64,000 bases of DNA from Mucilaginibacter sp. SMC90. GTDB taxonomy: Bacteria > Bacteroidota > Bacteroidia > Sphingobacteriales > Sphingobacteriaceae. The DNA lies in NCBI RefSeq assembly GCF_022811725.1, contig NZ_CP094527.1:3038001-3102000 (forward strand). The letters are read 5' to 3'. The notes under the pieces were generated by a model. That model was given only the letters and a program-made list of their open reading frames with translations. It did not search any database and was not told where the DNA came from. A program made the translations under genes and the position numbers. Shown piece after piece: positions 1 to 8,884 of this stretch (position 1 is its first letter; each line of letters opens with the position of its first letter).

Positions 1-458
1 TATACCTGTGCAAAGCAAATGCTGCCAGCCCATAATATAGCCCAAAACCAAATCCATTTCCATTTACGGCCAAATACAAAACATAAAAATATGGCCATAG
101 CAAAATGGTCGGTGGCATGGGTTGATGGAAAGCTGTACCCGCTGCCGCAAGGCACACGGCTGATGTCAGTCACTGATACTATAGGGTCGCGGCAGGGGCG
201 AAGGCGTTGTATACTGTGTTTGATAAGAACCCCACTGGTAAAATCAGCAACACCCGCTGATGCTGCCAGCAATAGGATGATTATTGCACCTGTTTTTTTA
301 TATCGCCATAAACAAAAAGCGATGATGAATACATAGAGGGGGATCCAGAATTTTGGATTGCGCAGCAAAGGCATGATCCAGTCGAAAAACGAATTGGATA
401 GGTTGTGGTTAATAAAATAAAATAAATGCCGGTCGAGATTTAAAAGATAGTCGGGCAT
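1..458 (-). CDS. PAP2-family membrane phosphatase, 3' end beyond window
   Basis: Reading the minus strand from the ATG at 458 gives an open frame that runs off the window edge without a stop (152 codons visible). It has hydrophobic segments near residues 38-50, 58-78 and 115-130. Two of the three PAP2 signature motifs are present: K-x6-RP (K80 to P88, KHSIQRLRP) and the PSxH motif (P111-S-T-H114, in SGYSFPSTHA). The third motif (SR-x5-H-x3-D) would lie beyond base 1. The family dephosphorylates lipid phosphates such as undecaprenyl pyrophosphate or phosphatidic acid at the inner membrane; the substrate cannot be told here. Start choice is by frame and the hydrophilic N-terminus MPDYLLNLDRH. 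An open frame on the opposite strand here is only its shadow. Confidence 0.88.
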   Translation of the reverse strand, partial: MPDYLLNLDRHLFYFINHNLSNSFFDWIMPLLRNPKFWIPLYVFIIAFCLWRYKKTGAIIILLLAASAGVADFTSGVLIKHSIQRLRPCRDPIVSVTDISRVPCGSGYSFPSTHATDHFAMAIFLCFVFGRKWKWIWFWAILWAGSICFAQV

Positions 459-721
459 TGGTTTACGATAGATACTTGTTTACTTAATTTTCAAAGTTAT
501 CAAATAGCTTAAAAAAACCTCAAGACTTTTAATACTTAGGCTATGTATTATCCCGTTAAGCTTAAAATAATGCGCAGGAATGACAATTAAGGCCGCCTTA
601 TACGGTATTGACAGTTGTAAATTAACCACGGCCTTATGTGCAAGCGTTTGCGCAATTACTTAAAACAATATCATTTGTAGTTTTATATTTTTTACTTTTA
701 CCACACCAAAAACATCGCATT
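459..721. other. Intergenic region between PAP2 gene and glmM
   Basis: Divergent spacer of 263 bases, AT-rich. No further gene is seen. A weak promoter candidate for glmM is TTTG at 674-677 with TACTTTTA at 693-700, but the spacer (15) is shorter than the usual 19 and the -7 box lacks the final G. Confidence 0.4.
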
Positions 722-2113
722 TTGACATTAATTAAATCTATTTCAGGTATACGTGGCACCATCGGTGGTGCTGTCGGCGACGGATTAACACCGCTTGATA
801 TTGTAAAGTTTACTTCGGCCTATGGCTCATGGGCTGTTAAAAAATCAGGAATTAAAAAGATTGTAGTAGGCCGTGATGCCCGGTTATCGGGCGATATGGT
901 AAATAACCTGGTTATTGGCACGCTGCAAGGTTTGGGTATTGATGTAATTGATCTTGGTTTGTCAACCACGCCTACTGTTGAAGTTGCGGTTACCGGCGAA
1001 AAGGCTGCCGGTGGTATCATTCTTACTGCAAGTCATAACCCCAAGCAATGGAACGCACTTAAGTTACTTAATGCCGATGGCGAATTTATCAGTGATGCCG
1101 ATGGCAAAGAAGTATTAACAATTGCCGAATACAGCGATTTTAAATATGCTGATGTAAATGACCTGGGTAAAGTTACCCATGATGATACCTGGCTGAAAAA
1201 ACACGTTGACCAAGTATTGGCGCTGCCATTAGTTGATGTTAACGCTATCAAAAAAGCTAACTTCAAAGTAGTAATTGATTGTGTAAATTCTACCGGCGGT
1301 ATTTTTGTGCCCGCTTTGCTGAAAGCTTTAGGTGTTGAAACCGTTCACGAGTTGTATTGTGAGCCCGATGGCAATTTCCCTCACAATCCTGAGCCGCTTC
1401 CCGAAAACCTGATAGCTTTATCAAAAGAGGTTGTAAGTAAACGTGCAGATTTAGGTATCGCTGTTGATCCGGATGTTGACCGCCTTTGCTTTGTTTGTGA
1501 AGATGGTAACATGTTTGGCGAGGAATATACCTTGGTGGCTGTTGCTGATTATGTTTTGAAAAATAATGTTGGCAATACTGTTTCCAATCTTTCATCAACC
1601 CGTGCATTACGTGATGTTACTGAAAAGGCTGGCGGCGAATACCATGCAGCTGCGGTAGGAGAGGTGAATGTTGTAAACCAGATGAAAGCGGTTAATGCAG
1701 TTATCGGCGGTGAAGGTAACGGCGGCGTTATATACCCTGAATTACATTATGGCCGCGATGCTTTAGTGGGCATTGCCTTGTTTTTAACCCATTTGGCTAA
1801 GTATGGCAAGTCGGTTTCAAGCCTGCGTGCGTCATATCCGGGTTATTTTATTTCAAAAAACAAGATCACTTTAACGCCCGAAATGGACATAGATGCCCTT
1901 TTGGCAAAAGTTGAAGAGAAGTATATCAAGCAGCCTCACTCAACAATTGATGGCTTGAAAATAGAATTTGATAAAGAATGGGTACATTTGCGGAGGTCAA
2001 ACACCGAGCCCATTATCAGGATCTACTCCGAAGGCAATTCTGAAACTGTGGCAAACGGTTTGGCCAATAAGATCATTGCCGATATTAAGGAGATCTTACA
2101 GCTGAAAGGTTAA
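722..2113 (+). CDS. glmM: Phosphoglucosamine mutase (alpha-D-phosphohexomutase family)
   Basis: Interconverts glucosamine-6-phosphate and glucosamine-1-phosphate, feeding UDP-GlcNAc for peptidoglycan and LPS. The protein shows the four family landmarks: the phosphoserine loop TASHNP with S104, the metal-binding loop DPDVDR, the sugar-binding loop GEGNGG, and the C-terminal phosphate-binding RRSNTEPIIRIYSE. The frame stays open upstream to 638 (GTG), but the extra 28 residues are not family-like; TTG at 722 gives MTLIKSISGIRG, the usual Bacteroidota N-terminus, 463 aa. A phosphomannomutase/phosphoglucomutase activity is a possible alternative in this superfamily. It is followed by a 119-bp gap and a cysteine desulfurase on the same strand. 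Confidence 0.9.
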   Translation: MTLIKSISGIRGTIGGAVGDGLTPLDIVKFTSAYGSWAVKKSGIKKIVVGRDARLSGDMVNNLVIGTLQGLGIDVIDLGLSTTPTVEVAVTGEKAAGGIILTASHNPKQWNALKLLNADGEFISDADGKEVLTIAEYSDFKYADVNDLGKVTHDDTWLKKHVDQVLALPLVDVNAIKKANFKVVIDCVNSTGGIFVPALLKALGVETVHELYCEPDGNFPHNPEPLPENLIALSKEVVSKRADLGIAVDPDVDRLCFVCEDGNMFGEEYTLVAVADYVLKNNVGNTVSNLSSTRALRDVTEKAGGEYHAAAVGEVNVVNQMKAVNAVIGGEGNGGVIYPELHYGRDALVGIALFLTHLAKYGKSVSSLRASYPGYFISKNKITLTPEMDIDALLAKVEEKYIKQPHSTIDGLKIEFDKEWVHLRRSNTEPIIRIYSEGNSETVANGLANKIIADIKEILQLKG

Positions 2114-2232
2114 TTTACTGGTATTAAAAATAACAGGCAACCGGCGGTAAATATCGTTGGTTGCTTGGCTATATAATAAAACCGGGCATGTGTTTGAAGT
2201 TACTGATCCATTAATTTATAAATTTAAAAAGA

Positions 2233-3369
2233 ATGCGCGTTTATTTTGATAATGCCGCCACCACACCGCTTGACCCTGATGTAATGAAGGAGATGTATAA
2301 GGTGATGGAAAGCCAGTTTGGCAATCCATCGTCAATACATGCCCACGGCAGGGAAGCCCGTACCTTAATTGAACGTTCGCGTAAAACGATTGCGGGGTTA
2401 TTGCATACCTCGCCCGCCGAAATCTTTTTTACATCAAGCGGTACCGAGGCCGATAATACGGCCATCAGGTGCGGTATCATTGATCACAAAATCACCCATG
2501 CCATTACCAGTCCTACTGAGCATCACGCAGTGCTTCACACGCTGGAAGCAATGGAAAAGGCAGGTATTATTAAATTGAGCCTGGTAAATATCGATAGCAA
2601 GGGTGTTATTGATTACGATCATCTGGAAACATTATTGAAAGAAAACGAACGCAGTTTTGTTTCGTTAATGCACGCCAACAATGAAATTGGTACCCTGTCA
2701 AACATGGAGCGCATTGGCGACCTTTGCGAAACCTATAATGCCATTTACCATTGCGATACTGTACAAACCATGGGCCATTATCAGCATGACCTGAGTAAGC
2801 TAAAAGCTCATTTCCTGGTATGTGCAGGCCATAAACTGCATGGCCCTAAGGGAATAGGTTTTCTGCATATAAACCATAAAATAAAGATAAAGCCTTTTAT
2901 TTACGGCGGAGCCCAGGAACGTAACATGCGCGGCGGTACCGAAAATATTTACGGTATAGTAGGTTTGGCCAAAGCACTTGAACTGGCTTACGGCGAAATG
3001 GAGGAACACCAGAATCACATTCAGGGTTTAAAATCATACATGATGGAGCAACTGATTGCCAATGTTCCGGGTGTGAGTTTTAACGGTGAAACTGATGCTG
3101 AAAAAAGTTTATATACTGTATTGAACGTAGCTTTCCCTGAAATGGAAATGAGCGATATGTTGTTGTTTAACCTTGATATTGCCGGTATTTCTGCTTCGGG
3201 TGGTAGTGCTTGCAGCTCAGGCAGCGATATCGGTTCACATGTATTAACGGCTATAGGAGCCAGCTCATCAAGGCCATCGGTACGTTTCTCGTTCTCAAAA
3301 TACAATACAAAAGAGGAAGTTGATTTTGTAGTAGCCAAAGTTCGTGAGCTTTGTGCTGTGAATGTATAA
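2233..3369 (+). CDS. Cysteine desulfurase, NifS/IscS class V aminotransferase
   Basis: PLP enzyme that takes sulfur from L-cysteine as a persulfide for Fe-S clusters and tRNA thiolation. N-terminus VYFDNAATTPLDP is canonical. The PLP lysine is K201 in GHKLHGPKG, a histidine-rich SPTEHHAV lies near residue 97, and the catalytic cysteine is C327 in GGSACSSGS, in a short loop of the IscS-like (group I) kind. Length 378 is usual. No iscU or sufBCD is adjacent, so the acceptor cannot be named. A strong terminator follows 14 bases after the stop. Confidence 0.93.
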   Translation: MRVYFDNAATTPLDPDVMKEMYKVMESQFGNPSSIHAHGREARTLIERSRKTIAGLLHTSPAEIFFTSSGTEADNTAIRCGIIDHKITHAITSPTEHHAVLHTLEAMEKAGIIKLSLVNIDSKGVIDYDHLETLLKENERSFVSLMHANNEIGTLSNMERIGDLCETYNAIYHCDTVQTMGHYQHDLSKLKAHFLVCAGHKLHGPKGIGFLHINHKIKIKPFIYGGAQERNMRGGTENIYGIVGLAKALELAYGEMEEHQNHIQGLKSYMMEQLIANVPGVSFNGETDAEKSLYTVLNVAFPEMEMSDMLLFNLDIAGISASGGSACSSGSDIGSHVLTAIGASSSRPSVRFSFSKYNTKEEVDFVVAKVRELCAVNV

Positions 3370-3383
3370 GCTTAAAAAGTACT

Positions 3384-3429
3384 AAAAGTAAAAGCCTTAA
3401 GAACTCAGTTCTCAAGGCTTTTACTTTTT
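3384..3429 (+). terminator. Intrinsic terminator after cysteine desulfurase
   Basis: Near-perfect hairpin: left arm AAAAGTAAAAGCCTTAAGAAC, mirrored right arm ending in a T run. It sits 14 bases after the desulfurase stop. Because the arms begin with A runs it can also work on the opposite strand. Confidence 0.85.
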
Positions 3430-3434
3430 AACGA

Positions 3435-3580
3435 AAACCGTCATTGCGAGGAACGAAGCAATCGCGAACTATACAGGGCGGACCTGCAAATAGGGGATTA
3501 TTAATAATTATAATTTGATTTTTATAGGTATTAATGAGCTCCCTTTGGTCGGTTGTCGTCGTACCGCACAATGACGGTTT
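3435..3580. repeat. Palindromic interspersed repeat, GTCATTGCGAGG family
   Basis: A 146-bp element bounded by a perfect 12-bp inverted repeat (AAACCGTCATTG at 3435-3446, CAATGACGGTTT at 3569-3580). It carries the internal word GAGGAACGAAGCAATCGC, which recurs in inverse orientation with small changes near 16890-16915. No ORF. It looks like a REP/MITE-type element placed between two convergent terminators. Confidence 0.75.
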
Positions 3581-3593
3581 AGAAAAAATGATT

Positions 3594-3637
3594 AAAAGCA
3601 AAAGCCTTATGAGATAAACTCGTAAGGCTTTTGTTTT
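3594..3637 (-). terminator. Intrinsic terminator after rpoN
   Basis: Hairpin with arms AAAAGCAAAAGCCTTATGAG and CTCGTAAGGCTTTTGTTTT and a 5-base loop, flanked by T/A runs on both strands, 52 bases beyond the rpoN stop. Its arms are close in sequence to the 3384-3429 terminator. Confidence 0.8.
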
Positions 3638-3688
3638 ATAAAAGAGCGGGGGTTTCTAACCTCCAATCTCTTACCACTAATCACTAAA

Positions 3689-5164
3689 CTATAACTCTTT
3701 CCTTAACCTCGCTACCGGGATGTTCATCTGTTCGCGGTACTTGGCTACGGTACGTCGGGCTATGTTATAGCCGGCGTCTTTAAGGATCTCAGTCAGTTTT
3801 TCATCGGCAAGCGGATGGCGTTTATCTTCCTGGCCAATATGCTCTTCCAATATCTTTTTAACTTCTTTATTGGATACCTCTTCGCCGCTTTCGGTTTGGA
3901 TGGCCTCAGAGAAGAATGATTTTAACAAAAACGTACCGAATTCGGTTTGCACATATTTGGAGTTGGCTACGCGCGATACCGTCGAGATATCCATGCCAAT
4001 ACGGTCGGCAATATCTTTCAGGATCATCGGCTTTAGGTTTTTGTCATCGCCGGTAAGGAAAAACTCATATTGGTACTGCATAATGGCATTCATGGTTTTA
4101 AGCAGCGTTTGCTGGCGCTGTTTAATAGCATCAATAAACCATTTGGCCGAATCGAGCTTTTGTTTTACAAACTGAACTGCTTCTTTCAGTTTTTTATCTT
4201 TTTGGGAAGCCTTGTCATAGTGCTGAAACATTTCCTGGTACGAGCGGCTTACCCTAAGTTCGGGTGCATTTTTGGAGTTAAGGGTAAGTATTAACGTGCC
4301 GTCATTGTTAGTGATATGAAAATCAGGGATCACCTGCATTTGCTTGGTGTTGATCTCGTTCGAGTCGCCGGGTTTGGGGTTAAGTTTTAAAATTTCATTA
4401 ACAACACCACGCAACTCAATCGAGTTCATGTTTAATGATTTTTCGAGCTTGTCATAATGTTTGCGTGTAAACTCATCTAAATAGTGTTCAACAACCTGTA
4501 TCGCTTTTTTAATTATAGGATCGTTAACATCTTTTTTACGAAGCTGTATCAGCAGGCATTCCTGTAGGCTGCGGGCACCTACGCCAGGAGGGTCAAAGCC
4601 CTGGATTACCTTTAGCATGTCTTCAACTTCTTCATCCTCGGCCAGCACATTTTGTGAAAACGCGAGGTCATCTGTAAGCGACATGATAGGCCTACGCAGG
4701 TAACCATCATCATCAAGGCTGCCTATGATCTGTTTGCCGATCATGAAATCTTTATCACTTAAAGGCAGTAAATCCAATTGGGCTTGCAGGCTTTCAAAAA
4801 AGGAGCTTTGCACAGCAATGGGGATTTCCTTGCGCTCATCCTCGTCATCGCCATTTTGATCATAGCGCGATCCGTAATCATTTACGTTATCTTCCTGCAG
4901 GTAGTCGTCAATGTTAAATTCATCCATTTCGCCCTTTTCCTCGTCGCTGTTGAAATTATCATCGTCGGGGTCGCGGTCCGGGTATTGTTCTTCGGGTTCG
5001 TTTAGGTTGGTAAGGCTCAGATCTTCAAGTGCCGGATTTTCTTCCAGTTCTTCTTTTATCCGGGTATCAAGGGAAACAGTAGGCACCTGCAGCAACTTTA
5101 TAAATTGTATTTGCTGCGGCGAAAGTTTTTGTAAAAGTTTTTGTTGAAGGTTCTGTTTAAGCAT
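3689..5164 (-). CDS. rpoN: RNA polymerase sigma-54 factor
   Basis: Alternative sigma factor that directs RNA polymerase to -24/-12 promoters and needs AAA+ activators. Region I is the Gln/Leu-rich N-terminus (about 1-45, LKQNLQQKLLQKLSPQQIQF). Region II is a long acidic linker (about 46-115). The core-binding domain and helix-turn-helix follow. The RpoN box ARRTVAKYRE is at 469-478, close to the C-terminus as expected. Length 491. No activator gene is nearby. Intact and transcribed towards the terminator at 3594-3637. Confidence 0.96.
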   Translation of the reverse strand: MLKQNLQQKLLQKLSPQQIQFIKLLQVPTVSLDTRIKEELEENPALEDLSLTNLNEPEEQYPDRDPDDDNFNSDEEKGEMDEFNIDDYLQEDNVNDYGSRYDQNGDDEDERKEIPIAVQSSFFESLQAQLDLLPLSDKDFMIGKQIIGSLDDDGYLRRPIMSLTDDLAFSQNVLAEDEEVEDMLKVIQGFDPPGVGARSLQECLLIQLRKKDVNDPIIKKAIQVVEHYLDEFTRKHYDKLEKSLNMNSIELRGVVNEILKLNPKPGDSNEINTKQMQVIPDFHITNNDGTLILTLNSKNAPELRVSRSYQEMFQHYDKASQKDKKLKEAVQFVKQKLDSAKWFIDAIKQRQQTLLKTMNAIMQYQYEFFLTGDDKNLKPMILKDIADRIGMDISTVSRVANSKYVQTEFGTFLLKSFFSEAIQTESGEEVSNKEVKKILEEHIGQEDKRHPLADEKLTEILKDAGYNIARRTVAKYREQMNIPVARLRKEL

Positions 5165-5340
5165 ATTTAAGATGTAGCCAAAAATACATCAAATTAATAT
5201 TAACTAAAAATTACTTGAGGTATCTGCTGTAAAGTTGTTAAATGTTTTAAATACACCAATTGTTTTTACTTCAACAAAAAAACTATATAAATAGATTGTT
5301 TGTGTAATATTATTAACTTTAAGTAACCAAACTTTAATTT

Positions 5341-5745
5341 ATGGCAATTGTAAAAGAGTTTAAAGAATTTGCAATGCGGGGCAACGTGGTTGACCTTGCT
5401 GTAGGTGTTATCATCGGTGCTGCATTTGGTAAAATTGTTACCTCGCTTGTGTCTGATATCATTATGCCCCCTATAGGTATGATAACCGGGGGTATCGATT
5501 TTAAAGACCTTAAATATGTGCTTAAGCCCGCGGTTGATAAAACACCGGAAACAGCCATCAATTATGGTTTGTTCATCAATAATGTAATTGACTTTTTAAT
5601 TGTTGCTTTTTGTATCTTTTTAATTGTGAAAGGTATTAATTCACTGAAGAAAAAAGAAGAAGCCGCTCCTGCAGCACCTCCCGAACCAACTAAAGAAGAG
5701 GTTTTACTTACCGAGATTCGCGATTTGCTTGCTAAAAAAGCCTAA
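5341..5745 (+). CDS. mscL: Large-conductance mechanosensitive channel
   Basis: Pentameric inner-membrane channel that opens under turgor to release solutes on osmotic downshock. The N-terminus [20 protein letters not shown] and first membrane segment (about 15-45, [12 protein letters not shown]) are diagnostic; a second membrane segment spans about 77-98, and the C-terminal charged helix ([18 protein letters not shown]) ends with [11 protein letters not shown]. Length 134 is standard. Stand-alone gene. Confidence 0.96.
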   Translation: MAIVKEFKEFAMRGNVVDLAVGVIIGAAFGKIVTSLVSDIIMPPIGMITGGIDFKDLKYVLKPAVDKTPETAINYGLFINNVIDFLIVAFCIFLIVKGINSLKKKEEAAPAAPPEPTKEEVLLTEIRDLLAKKA

Positions 5746-5757
5746 TGCAATTGAGTT

Positions 5758-5868
5758 CATGGATCATAGTTGATGGTTCATGGTTGATAGTTCATAGATC
5801 ATAGTTTCTACCTTATATTGCTATGATCTATCAACTATGGACTATTTCTTGTCAACTATGTACTATCA
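5758..5868. repeat. Fold-back gene-end repeat (GATCATAGTTGAT words)
   Basis: The first half is built from near-repeats of ATCATAGTTGATGGTTCATG and the second half from their reverse complement (CTATGATCTATCAACTATGG). The whole stretch can fold into a long imperfect hairpin between the convergent mscL and ChaN-like genes. It may act as a bidirectional terminator. Confidence 0.6.
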
Positions 5869-5869
5869 A

Positions 5870-6748
5870 CTAAAAAGTTTTCGGCAGCTTAGGATCGGTT
5901 AGGATAATATAATCGGCCATGCCCGCAAATTTACTCCAGTTGGGGTTGTCAAAGCTCTCATCGGCATAGGTAGCTATGTTAAGGGTACGTGCTTTAGGCG
6001 CATATCTTTTTAGCTGGGCTACTGCGCCCAATTTTTCTTCGCTGTGAAAACCGCCGTTTAGTTGCAATATTTTAAAACCGGCATGTTGTTTCAGAAATTT
6101 AGCTATCGACCAACCCATGGTAGCATCCCAAAGATTTTGCGACTGATAGATCTGCATGCCCGGCATCGACGCGTGCCCACCCATTATTTTAGCAAATTTA
6201 TCATAATAGGGGCCGGATGCTGTATCAATTGGCAGGGGTGCCAGATAGCTTTTGGCCTGTTTGTCAAGCTGCTTTAAAACATCAAGCCCGCTGCGTGTAA
6301 CCATATTGGTATAGCGGGTAGGGGCGTTGGCCGCTATTACCGGCAAGTGGTTGGTTTTAGCCAGTTCAATCATTGGTTTGTAGTCCTTATAGTTAGGCCA
6401 GGTGCGCGCATCGGTCACCAGGTTTTTTTCGCGGATAAGCCCGCCAAGGTATTCATCCAGCACCAACTGACAATCGGTTTGAAACATCTCCATTGAAAGA
6501 GCCGTTTTTTGCGGATACTTTTCTGCCAGTTTTTTGAATAAGGCAAATTCAAGATAGTGAGCTGTTGAATCATTATGTTCTTCACCAAAAAACAGAACGT
6601 CGGCATTGGCCATGTCATTAATAATATCATCGGGCATAACAAGTTTTTGTGCCGATGTGCTGTAAATTTTATAATGATTTGCAGGTAACTCCTGTGCTGC
6701 GCCTACAGCTGATAAACCTGTTAGTAAAATGGAAAGGATCAATTTCAT
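5870..6748 (-). CDS. ChaN-like (Tiki/DUF399 superfamily) exported protein
   Basis: ATG at 6748 starts a typical signal peptide (MKLILSILLTGLSAVGAAQE), so the longer frame beginning at 6817 is probably not used. Mature protein shows the superfamily landmarks FGEEHNDS (G55-S61), a second conserved acidic stretch MEMFQTD, and LNGGFHS near the C-terminus. ChaN of Campylobacter is a haem-binding outer-membrane lipoprotein and Tiki relatives are metalloproteases; the function here is open. No lipobox cysteine is present, so it is predicted soluble in the periplasm. Length 292. Confidence 0.75.
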   Translation of the reverse strand: MKLILSILLTGLSAVGAAQELPANHYKIYSTSAQKLVMPDDIINDMANADVLFFGEEHNDSTAHYLEFALFKKLAEKYPQKTALSMEMFQTDCQLVLDEYLGGLIREKNLVTDARTWPNYKDYKPMIELAKTNHLPVIAANAPTRYTNMVTRSGLDVLKQLDKQAKSYLAPLPIDTASGPYYDKFAKIMGGHASMPGMQIYQSQNLWDATMGWSIAKFLKQHAGFKILQLNGGFHSEEKLGAVAQLKRYAPKARTLNIATYADESFDNPNWSKFAGMADYIILTDPKLPKTF

Positions 6749-7118
6749 TTGTTGTGCTAAAATGTTGAAGTTACGCTTTGATTGGTGTTGCAGAGCTATT
6801 TTGTTTAATGTTTTCAATGTTGGATTGTCATAATAATGTCAGCTGATATTCTTTAAAGGTTTATGCTGCTAAACTAATAATTAACTCCTGTTTTAACTGT
6901 TTGTTTAGGCCCCGAACTACCGCGAGTTTCTTTTAGTTCATTTCGTTCATTTTTTCTGAAAATTATGATACTATAAATTTAAATGCTAAGAAAATGGCGG
7001 TTTTTGTAGCAGTGCCGCATCGCCGCCAGGCGGGATGTTAGTTAAAATCATGGTAACGTTTTTTTCGTTAATTGCAAAAACATATTAATCGGCCTCGGCC
7101 ATAAACAATTGATTTTTA
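6749..7118. other. Intergenic region upstream of ankyrin gene
   Basis: 370-base divergent spacer. I see no gene, tRNA or strong promoter match. Only a short GC-rich patch near 7018-7034 (CGCCGCCAGGCGGG) stands out, able to form a small hairpin. Confidence 0.5.
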
Positions 7119-7694
7119 ATGAAAAAGAAACTTACCCTGCTGTGCCTGATGCTTGCATGTTCATTGCCAATCTTCGCTCAAAACATTTTTACCGCCATTC
7201 AAACCAATGATATCCCCGGGGTTAAATTTTTGCTGAACAAGAGCGCTAATGTAAATTTGAAAGACCAAAATGGCGATACACCATTACTTGTTGCAGTAAA
7301 AAACAACCAGGGCAGGATCATGAACCTGATACTGCAAACCGATGTTAAAGTAGATTATAAGGATAAAGAAGGCTATACAGCTTTAATGATTGCCAGCAAA
7401 AACGGCAACGCAGAAATGGTTGAGCAATTGCTGCACTATTATCCTAACATTAATATTCGTAACAGCAACGGTGCTACCGCCCTTATATTAGCTGTAAACG
7501 GAAGCAATGTCGGCGTAGTGAAAAGCTTGCTTGAACATGGTGCCAACACCAAAATTAAAGACAAAAAAAACAAAACTGCCGCTGATTACGCAAAAGATAC
7601 CGATAAGGCCGAAATAGTATCGTTGCTGAACAATACTTACCAGGTAACCGCCAGTTTGAAAAACGGCGGATCATACGCTATCCCTTTTCAATAA
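7119..7694 (+). CDS. Exported ankyrin-repeat protein
   Basis: Signal peptide MKKKLTLLCLMLACSLPIFAQ (cleavage near residue 21) followed by about four ankyrin repeats (residues 25-170) with the typical GDTPLLVAVKNN, GYTALMIASKNG, GATALILAVNGS and KNKTAADYAKD units. Ankyrin repeats bind proteins; the partner is unknown. The C-terminal 20 residues (VTASLKNGGSYAIPFQ) lie outside the repeats. Single-gene unit ended by the terminator at 7742-7783. Confidence 0.85.
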   Translation: MKKKLTLLCLMLACSLPIFAQNIFTAIQTNDIPGVKFLLNKSANVNLKDQNGDTPLLVAVKNNQGRIMNLILQTDVKVDYKDKEGYTALMIASKNGNAEMVEQLLHYYPNINIRNSNGATALILAVNGSNVGVVKSLLEHGANTKIKDKKNKTAADYAKDTDKAEIVSLLNNTYQVTASLKNGGSYAIPFQ

Positions 7695-7741
7695 ATATAA
7701 AAAGATAGCCCGTTAATGAGGGATGATTTCTGAAATTATTG

Positions 7742-7783
7742 TCCCGGAAGATAAATCATTGCGATACGTGTTCCGGGATTTTT
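7742..7783 (+). terminator. Intrinsic terminator after ankyrin gene
   Basis: Perfect 8-bp stem TCCCGGAA / TTCCGGGA with a 21-base loop, followed by TTTTT. Lies 48 bases after the stop. Confidence 0.7.
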
Positions 7784-7908
7784 AATTTAACGGCATCATG
7801 TAACCAATCAAAAATATAGCAGATCAATTAGTTATTATCAATTAAAAACCGCTAATTTGCTGTTATTGAGCTTATGTGCAAAAGTTATTATAAATAACAA
7901 AAATAGTA

Positions 7909-7939
7909 TTTGAATTATTGGATAAAATAACTACATTTG
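7909..7939 (+). promoter_or_regulatory. Bacteroidota housekeeping promoter for rpmH
   Basis: TTTG at 7909-7912, a 19-base spacer, and TACATTTG at 7932-7939 match the primary sigma consensus TTTG-N19-TAnnTTTG exactly. The expected transcript start is near 7945, giving a leader of about 35 bases before the rpmH ATG. Confidence 0.8.
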
Positions 7940-7979
7940 CGCTCTTGTTTTAAAAAGACGAATAGAATAAAATATAGCC

Positions 7980-8138
7980 ATGAAAAGAACGTTTCAGCCT
8001 TCTCAAAGAAAAAGAAGAAATAAACACGGTTTCCGTGAACGCATGTCAACTGCTAACGGTAGGAGAGTATTAGCAGCCAGAAGAGCTAAAGGCAGAAAAA
8101 GATTAACTGTTTCTGACGAAGGCAGGCACAAAGCATAA
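7980..8138 (+). CDS. rpmH: 50S ribosomal protein L34
   Basis: A short 52-codon gene. The protein begins [20 protein letters not shown] and continues with [20 protein letters not shown], the highly basic L34 signature. It lies directly downstream of a consensus promoter and 68 bases before rnpA, the classical rpmH-rnpA pairing. The dnaA gene is not adjacent, as usual for Bacteroidota. Confidence 0.97.
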   Translation: MKRTFQPSQRKRRNKHGFRERMSTANGRRVLAARRAKGRKRLTVSDEGRHKA

Positions 8139-8206
8139 TTGAGGTTGCCCTGCCCTTATTTATAAGGGTTTGGAACCGCTTATCTGCTTTATCCTTCGGT
8201 TCAAAA

Positions 8207-8620
8207 ATGGCAACTATGTATACTTTTAAAAAAGAAGAACGGTTATGTAATAAGAGGCTTATTGATAAGCTTTTTCATAACGGCTCTTCTTTTTTATGTT
8301 ATCCCTTCCGGGTATCCTGGCTTGTTAATCCTGAGCCTCAGCTTCATCCTGCACAAATTCTTTTTTCCGTTCCTAAAAAGCGTTATAAGCACGCTGTCGA
8401 CCGTAATTTATTAAAGAGGCTGATGCGTGAAGCGTACAGGCTTCATAAACAGCAACACCTTTATAGTATGCTGCAACAGGCCGATAAAAGGATAATTGTT
8501 TCGGTAGGGTATGTGGGCAAAGAAGTTGAACCATATCTTTTCATCGAAAAAAAAATGCTGAAGCTATTTGCTCAGCTTGGTAACGAATTAAATGCCGCTG
8601 TATCTGTTACAGCCAGTTAA
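8207..8620 (+). CDS. rnpA: Ribonuclease P protein component
   Basis: Basic protein partner of the RNase P RNA that matures tRNA 5' ends. Key features are the N-terminal FKKEERLCNKR, the central FSVPKKRYKHAVDRN and the RNR-like motif DRNLLKRLMREAYRL. Length 137 from the first ATG; a second ATG three codons in (8216) would give MYTFKKEERL and is equally plausible. It is followed by yidD after 12 bases, the normal order. Confidence 0.95.
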   Translation: MATMYTFKKEERLCNKRLIDKLFHNGSSFLCYPFRVSWLVNPEPQLHPAQILFSVPKKRYKHAVDRNLLKRLMREAYRLHKQQHLYSMLQQADKRIIVSVGYVGKEVEPYLFIEKKMLKLFAQLGNELNAAVSVTAS

Positions 8621-8632
8621 TGCCAGGAGGGG

Positions 8633-8875
8633 ATGGAAATAATTACCAGGTTTTTAAAAGCAATAGTTGGGGGGATATTTATCATCCTAATCAGGTTTTA
8701 CCAGTATTTTATATCTCCGCTTTCGGCTGCATCATGCCGGTATACTCCAACCTGCTCACAATATGGTGTTGAAGCCATCAAAAAGCATGGCGCTTTTAAA
8801 GGTGGCTGGTTAACTATTAAACGCATAGCCAGTTGTAATCCATGGGGAGGCCATGGTCATGATCCTGTACCATAA
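8633..8875 (+). CDS. yidD: Membrane protein insertion efficiency factor YidD
   Basis: Small protein (80 aa) with an amphipathic/hydrophobic N-terminus and the invariant cysteine-rich core [19 protein letters not shown] followed by [12 protein letters not shown]. YidD assists YidC-dependent insertion of inner-membrane proteins. yidC itself is not in this window. Located between rnpA and tsaB in an apparent operon. Confidence 0.95.
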   Translation: MEIITRFLKAIVGGIFIILIRFYQYFISPLSAASCRYTPTCSQYGVEAIKKHGAFKGGWLTIKRIASCNPWGGHGHDPVP

Positions 8876-8884
8876 ATTTGTAAT

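Noticed and set aside
19..336. A plus-strand 105-codon frame at the window start
   Set aside because: It is the opposite-strand shadow of the PAP2 gene, which has two catalytic motifs.
638..721. 28-residue N-terminal extension of GlmM
   Set aside because: The upstream GTG start adds a hydrophobic segment not seen in the family; TTG at 722 matches the typical N-terminus.
8151..8203. Hairpins between rpmH and rnpA as a terminator
   Set aside because: CCCTTATTTATAAGGG and GAACCG/CGGTTC can pair, but there is no T run and rnpA is expected to be co-transcribed.
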